A DNA stretch of 64,000 nt from Streptosporangium sp. NBC_01495 (GTDB lineage: Bacteria; Actinomycetota; Actinomycetes; Streptosporangiales; Streptosporangiaceae): the NCBI RefSeq assembly GCF_036250735.1, contig NZ_CP109430.1, forward strand, positions 1,798,001 to 1,862,000, in the 5' to 3' direction. This document shows positions 60,841 to 64,000 of the stretch, one piece after another; the first letter of the stretch is position 1, and each line of letters opens with the position of its first letter. The notes beneath the pieces are model-generated. The model had not been told where the DNA came from. It did no database searches and saw nothing but the letters and a program-made list of their open reading frames with translations. The position numbers were made by a program, and so were the translations under genes.

Positions 60841-61086
60841 ATGAAGAAGGGCATCCACCCCGACTACCGCCCGGTCGTCTTCCGCGATCCGAGTGCCGGT
60901 TTCGCCTTCCTGACCCGTTCGACCGTCACCAGTCGCAAGACCGTCGAGTGGGAGGACGGCAACGTCTACCCGCTGGTCGACGTCGACGTCTCCTCGGCGA
61001 GCCACCCCTTCTACACCGGGCGCAGCCGGGTCGTCGACACGGCAGGGCGCGTGGAGCGCTTCAAGCAGCGCTACGGGAAGGGCTGA
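60841..61086 (+). CDS. rpmE2: 50S ribosomal protein L31 type B, zinc-independent
   Basis: 81 residues; [20 protein letters not shown] and [23 protein letters not shown] match L31 type B. The zinc CxxC pair is absent. Operon with rpmG under the Zur-like box. Confidence 0.93.
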   Translation: MKKGIHPDYRPVVFRDPSAGFAFLTRSTVTSRKTVEWEDGNVYPLVDVDVSSASHPFYTGRSRVVDTAGRVERFKQRYGKG

Positions 61087-61095
61087 CGCCGGACC

Positions 61096-61118
61096 GGCCC
61101 CGGCCCCCGGCCGGGGCC
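61096..61118 (+). terminator. Terminator of the rpmG-rpmE2 operon
   Basis: GGCCCCGGCC (61096-61105) / GGCCGGGGCC (61109-61118), perfect 10-bp stem. Confidence 0.8.
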
Positions 61119-61229
61119 GCGCCGGTCTTCGGTGACCGTGTCTCGTGCCCGCACCCCGCGCGGCACACCGCGCCACTGTGAGCACTGCTGTGAGCACCGT
61201 GTACGGGGCCGCGCCGGTCGTCGCCCTCG

Positions 61230-61775
61230 TCAGCCGCAGGTGATCTCGGTGAAGGCCGGGGGAGTGGCGGCGGCCCCCACGAAACCGATGTCGGAGACGG
61301 TCGCCCCCGGCGGCAGCGACGATTTCTCGGGTGGAGCGTGGATCATCGCGACGGGACCGCTCTGCATGTGGGTGCCGTTCCACGACTGGGTGAAGGTCGC
61401 CTCGCGCGGCTGCATCCACTGGATGTACCAGCCGTGTATCGGCTGGTCGGTGTTGTTGCTGATCGTCGCGGCCCCCCGGTAGCCGCCCGGCCACGACTCC
61501 ACCAGGGTGACCGTCGCCCGGCACCTCGGGGTGGTCGCGGCCGGGGTTTTCCGGCCGGTGGTTTCGTGGACGGGAGGGGGAGGCGAGGACTCCGGGGTGT
61601 TCCCGTGGACAGACGGGGACACCGGGGTGGCCTGCGGAGAGGGCTGCGAGGGCGGGTGCGCCACGGCGTGCCCGCCCTCCGGCGTTCCGCCGGCGCAGGC
61701 CGCCATGACCAGGGCCGCCGCCGCTCCGAGAGAGACGAGGCCCAGCAGTGGTGCGATCTTCGTGGTGGGCGGCAC
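61230..61775 (-). CDS. Lipoprotein with a CBM2-like cellulose-binding domain
   Basis: 181 residues: signal peptide with lipobox MAAC (Cys27), a Pro/Thr/Ser linker (to about 82) and a CBM2-type domain starting CRATVTLVESWPGGYRG, with the surface Trps WYIQW and SWNG that stack on glucan. No catalytic domain. It would fasten cellulose or chitin fibres to the cell surface near the LPMO neighbour. GTG start with AAGGGAG upstream. Confidence 0.8.
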   Translation of the reverse strand: MPPTTKIAPLLGLVSLGAAAALVMAACAGGTPEGGHAVAHPPSQPSPQATPVSPSVHGNTPESSPPPPVHETTGRKTPAATTPRCRATVTLVESWPGGYRGAATISNNTDQPIHGWYIQWMQPREATFTQSWNGTHMQSGPVAMIHAPPEKSSLPPGATVSDIGFVGAAATPPAFTEITCG

Positions 61776-61886
61776 GGGACTCCCTTCCGCCCTTTCACGA
61801 GGGCGCGGCGGCCGTGGGGAGGCGGTGATCCGGCGCGGATGTGACGGCCAGGCGGCCTGCCGGTTCGCTCGTCTGCTGATTCGCTC

Positions 61887-61918
61887 GTCTGTCGGTCTGT
61901 CGGTCTGTCGGTCTGTCG
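61887..61918. repeat. Four GTCTGTCG octamers
   Basis: Four exact tandem 8-bp units between the CBM2 lipoprotein and LPMO genes. Confidence 0.95.
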
Positions 61919-61958
61919 GGACGGAATGGGACGGGCGGGACGGAGACGGGCGCGGGCC

Positions 61959-61989
61959 GGTCCCCGCCGGTGTGGCACCGGCGGGGACC
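61959..61989 (-). terminator. Terminator of the LPMO gene
   Basis: Perfect 14-bp stem GGTCCCCGCCGGTG (61959-61972) / CACCGGCGGGGACC (61976-61989) with a 3-nt loop, 9 bp past the stop at 61998. Confidence 0.88.
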
Positions 61990-61997
61990 GCGTCCCG

Positions 61998-63083
61998 CTA
62001 GGGGCTGGAGCAGGTGACGGAGGGGGAGCCGCCGGTGCCCGTGCCGGTGAATCCGAAGGTGGTCGAGCCACCGCCCGGTATCGATCGGTTCCAGTCGACG
62101 TTCTTTGCTGTGACGGTGGACCCTGACGTGGTGTGCGTGGCGTTCCACAGGCTGTTCACGGTGCTACCGCTGCCGAGCGTCCACCTCGCCGTCCAGCCGT
62201 TGAGGGCGGCCGAGCCCGGGTTTCTCACGGTCACCTCGGCCTGGAAGCCGCCCGACCAGGAGCTGACAGTCCGGTAGGAGGCGGTGCACGCCCCGCCGGG
62301 CCCCGGCGTCGGCGTCACGCTCGGGGTGGGAGTGGGGTTCGGGGTCGGGGTCACGGTCGGGTTGGGCGTGGAGCCCGGCCGGCCGACGCCGGTCACCTGG
62401 CCGTTGCCGCCGTCGAAGACGACGTCGGAGCAGTTGTAGAAGGTCTCCGCGCTGTCGGAGCGCTTCCACACCGAGTAGATGATGTGGCGGCCCGACTTGC
62501 CCGACGGGAGCGTGGCGTTCCAGTAGTAGTGGGCGTCGTTGGTGCCCGGAGAGCCGACGCTCTGCGGGTGGTCGGCCGTGTGGAAGGGCTCGCTCTCCAG
62601 ATCGTCCCAGGTCAGTGCTCGGTTGGGGTTCCAGCCGTCCCTGGTGATGTAGAGGTAGAACCAGCCGGGGTGTGCGGCCCACTTGTTGTACTTGAACTGG
62701 ATGGACGCGCCCGAGGTCAGATGCGTCACCGGCCAGTCGGCACTCGGGAGGTCGAACCCGCTGTAGCCGGGGTTGCCGCCGCTGCACACCTGGCCGTCGG
62801 GGATGAACCCGCGCGTTCGCCCGGCCCCGTCGGACCGCAGCAGGCTGAACCAGTTGTACAGCGAGTTGGCCCCGCTCTGGGCCACCGCCGCCGAGCACGC
62901 CGGGTTGATGGGCACGATGTTCCCCTGCGGGGAGAGACCGTCCTGCCAGCAGAAAAAGGTCCGGCTGCCGGGCGTCATCATGGCGCCGTGCGCCGAGGCC
63001 GGCTGGGGAATGAGGACGACGGCGAGCAGCGCGGTCATGAACGTGACCACACCGGCGACAGCCATACTTCGCCATTTACGCAC
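61998..63083 (-). CDS. AA10 lytic polysaccharide monooxygenase with CBM2 domain
   Basis: 361 residues. Signal peptide to Ala31; mature protein begins with His32, the first histidine of the copper brace, and the second His is in AAHPGWF. The AA10 domain runs to about 230 with the NCSDVVFDGGNG end, then a Pro/Thr linker and a C-terminal CBM2 (about 275-361: CTASYRTVSSWSGGFQAEV). Oxidatively cuts chitin or cellulose outside the cell. GTG at 63083 is supported by AAGGGAAGG upstream; an upstream ATG would break the signal peptide. Confidence 0.92.
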   Translation of the reverse strand: MRKWRSMAVAGVVTFMTALLAVVLIPQPASAHGAMMTPGSRTFFCWQDGLSPQGNIVPINPACSAAVAQSGANSLYNWFSLLRSDGAGRTRGFIPDGQVCSGGNPGYSGFDLPSADWPVTHLTSGASIQFKYNKWAAHPGWFYLYITRDGWNPNRALTWDDLESEPFHTADHPQSVGSPGTNDAHYYWNATLPSGKSGRHIIYSVWKRSDSAETFYNCSDVVFDGGNGQVTGVGRPGSTPNPTVTPTPNPTPTPSVTPTPGPGGACTASYRTVSSWSGGFQAEVTVRNPGSAALNGWTARWTLGSGSTVNSLWNATHTTSGSTVTAKNVDWNRSIPGGGSTTFGFTGTGTGGSPSVTCSSP

Positions 63084-63503
63084 AGAATTACCTTCCCTTT
63101 CGAGGGGTGACGAGTCGCTGATCAATGGCGGTGAGGCGCTCACGCGAGACGGACTCTAGGCGGCCGGTCCCGGGGTGTAAACGGAGCGCCTTTCCCGCGG
63201 TGCGGTAACGGCTCGTCGTACCAGCTCAGGGAGGATGCGAGGTGGTTTCGCCGGATGAAAGGTTCACAGTCGGAGCACGTCGCGGTGAGCTTTCGCGCGA
63301 GGGTCTCCACGGCGCGGGAGAACGCCGTGCGGGAAAACGGAAGACCGGCCGGAAGGGGGTTCCGGCCGGCCTTCGCCGCGAGGGCGGGTCCGGGATGAAA
63401 TCCCTTTCCCGGTGGGGCTGTCGTGTTCTTCCCGCTGCGGCTTTCTCCTTGCCGGCGGGGTTGCCGCGTTCTTCCCGTCACGGCTTTCTCCTTGCCGGTG
63501 GGG
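63084..63503. other. Intergenic region with repeats and a terminator
   Basis: No gene seen. A perfect hairpin (63345-63369) and a tandem repeat at its right end fill much of the 420 bp between the LPMO promoter and the GNAT stop. Confidence 0.6.
63345..63369 (-). terminator. Terminator after the GNAT gene
   Basis: CCGGCCGGAA/TTCCGGCCGG, perfect 10-bp stem with a 5-nt loop, past the minus-strand stop at 63504. Confidence 0.7.
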
Positions 63504-63520
63504 CTACCGTGTTCTTCCCG
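63424..63520. repeat. 43-44-bp tandem repeat
   Basis: GTTCTTCCCG starts at 63424, 63468 and 63511, each unit continuing CGGCTTTCTCCTTGCCGG. Runs into the last codons of the GNAT gene. Confidence 0.85.
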
Positions 63521-63983
63521 CCGCGGCCTTCTCCAGCGCGGGTCCCGAGAGCCGGTACCTGTCCCATTCGCCGAGCGGTTCCGCGCCGATCGCCCGGTAG
63601 AAGTCGATGGCCGGGGTGTTCCAGTCGAGCACCGACCACTCGAAGCGGCCGTAGCCGCGCTCCACGCAGATGCCCGCCAGTTCGGCGAGCAGCTTCTTGC
63701 CGTACCCGCCGCCCCGGTGGTCCGGATGGACGAAGAGGTCTTCGAGATAGATCCCGTGGGTGCCGAGCCAGGTTGAGTAGGAGACGAACCAGATCGCGAA
63801 CCCCGCGATCCTCTCCCCGTCGACGGCGATGTGGCAGAACACGCTGGGGGAGGGGCCGAAGAGCGTCTCGTGGAGCAGGTCGTCGGTGTTCTCGACCTCG
63901 TCCAGCGCTTTCTCGTACTCCGCGAGTTCACGGATCATGTCGATGATCGCCGGGACGTCATCCGGCGTTGCGGGGCGAATCAT
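63504..63983 (-). CDS. GNAT N-acetyltransferase, diamine/spermidine type
   Basis: 159 residues with the SAT-like pattern: IRPATPDDVPAIIDMIRELAEYEK at the N-terminus, acetyl-CoA motif VHPDHRGGGYGKKLL and the WNTPAIDFYRAIGA segment. Likely acetylates polyamines or related small amines. The C-terminal tail (ALEKAAAGRTR) is encoded by the tandem repeat zone, so its length may vary between strains. Confidence 0.85.
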   Translation of the reverse strand: MIRPATPDDVPAIIDMIRELAEYEKALDEVENTDDLLHETLFGPSPSVFCHIAVDGERIAGFAIWFVSYSTWLGTHGIYLEDLFVHPDHRGGGYGKKLLAELAGICVERGYGRFEWSVLDWNTPAIDFYRAIGAEPLGEWDRYRLSGPALEKAAAGRTR

Positions 63984-64000
63984 GCCCGAAGTCTAGGCGC

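Overview
The window is high-GC chromosomal DNA from a filamentous actinomycete. This rests on frequent GTG starts (one TTG), several apparently leaderless genes with a TANNNT-like -10 box just before the start codon, a very large SARP/LuxR-like ATPase regulator, XRE-TPR regulators, STAS/HATPase switch proteins, ECF sigma/anti-sigma genes, and secreted chitinase, glucanase and LPMO enzymes with ricin or CBM2 modules. A Streptosporangiaceae-type genome would fit, but the exact taxon is inference. No rRNA, tRNA or CRISPR array was seen.

Layout. 0.2-4.5 kb: minus-strand surface-glycan operon (membrane protein, FemAB-like transferase, two GT2 glycosyltransferases, polysaccharide deacetylase). 4.6-7.1 kb: an unusual one-protein sigma factor / zinc finger / repeat linker / transmembrane / extracytoplasmic domain fusion. 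7.3-16.5 kb: solute-binding-VWA protein, CDF-like protein, DUF4184 protein, TrmH methyltransferase, an HATPase switch kinase, XRE regulator plus 5-FTHF cyclo-ligase, and a TnpB (IS200/IS605-type) element that abuts a truncated ridA and carries a divergent Phd/YefM-like gene. 16.5-21.8 kb: a probable biuret-to-allophanate nitrogen operon (GntR, cysteine hydrolase, NCS2 permease, allophanate hydrolase). 22-31 kb: D,D-carboxypeptidase, DedA protein, SARP regulator, LPG-synthase-like membrane protein, PIG-L deacetylase, GT4 glycosyltransferase. 31-41.6 kb: lipoproteins, APC permease, a 31-codon small ORF, tandem STAS antagonists, a second copy of the GT2 gene, XRE-TPR regulator with APH-like kinase, SRPBCC and IclR proteins. 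41.8-48.3 kb: pobA, ECF sigma/anti-sigma pair, DUF998, phosphotriesterase-like hydrolase, WGR-propeller protein. 48.4-64 kb: GH18 and GH16 enzymes sharing a nearly identical ricin module, GNAT proteins, Tex, epoxide hydrolase with WYL regulator, a sialidase-like protein, zinc-free ribosomal proteins L33/L31 behind a Zur-like box, a CBM2 lipoprotein and an AA10 LPMO.

How the parts work together. The last 16 kb is rich in polysaccharide attack (chitinase, glucanase, LPMO, sialidase, CBM2 surface anchor). The left end is surface-glycan synthesis. The 16.5-21.8 kb operon supplies nitrogen. The strongest candidates for new biology are the TnpB/Phd-like element with a perfect 21-bp palindrome at the divergent starts, the self-contained transmembrane sigma/zinc-finger fusion, and the AT-rich-promoted small ORF at 33.3 kb. 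Three gene remnants (ridA, a SpoU methyltransferase, an NmrA-type reductase) and many short intergenic tandem repeats show local genome decay and slippage.
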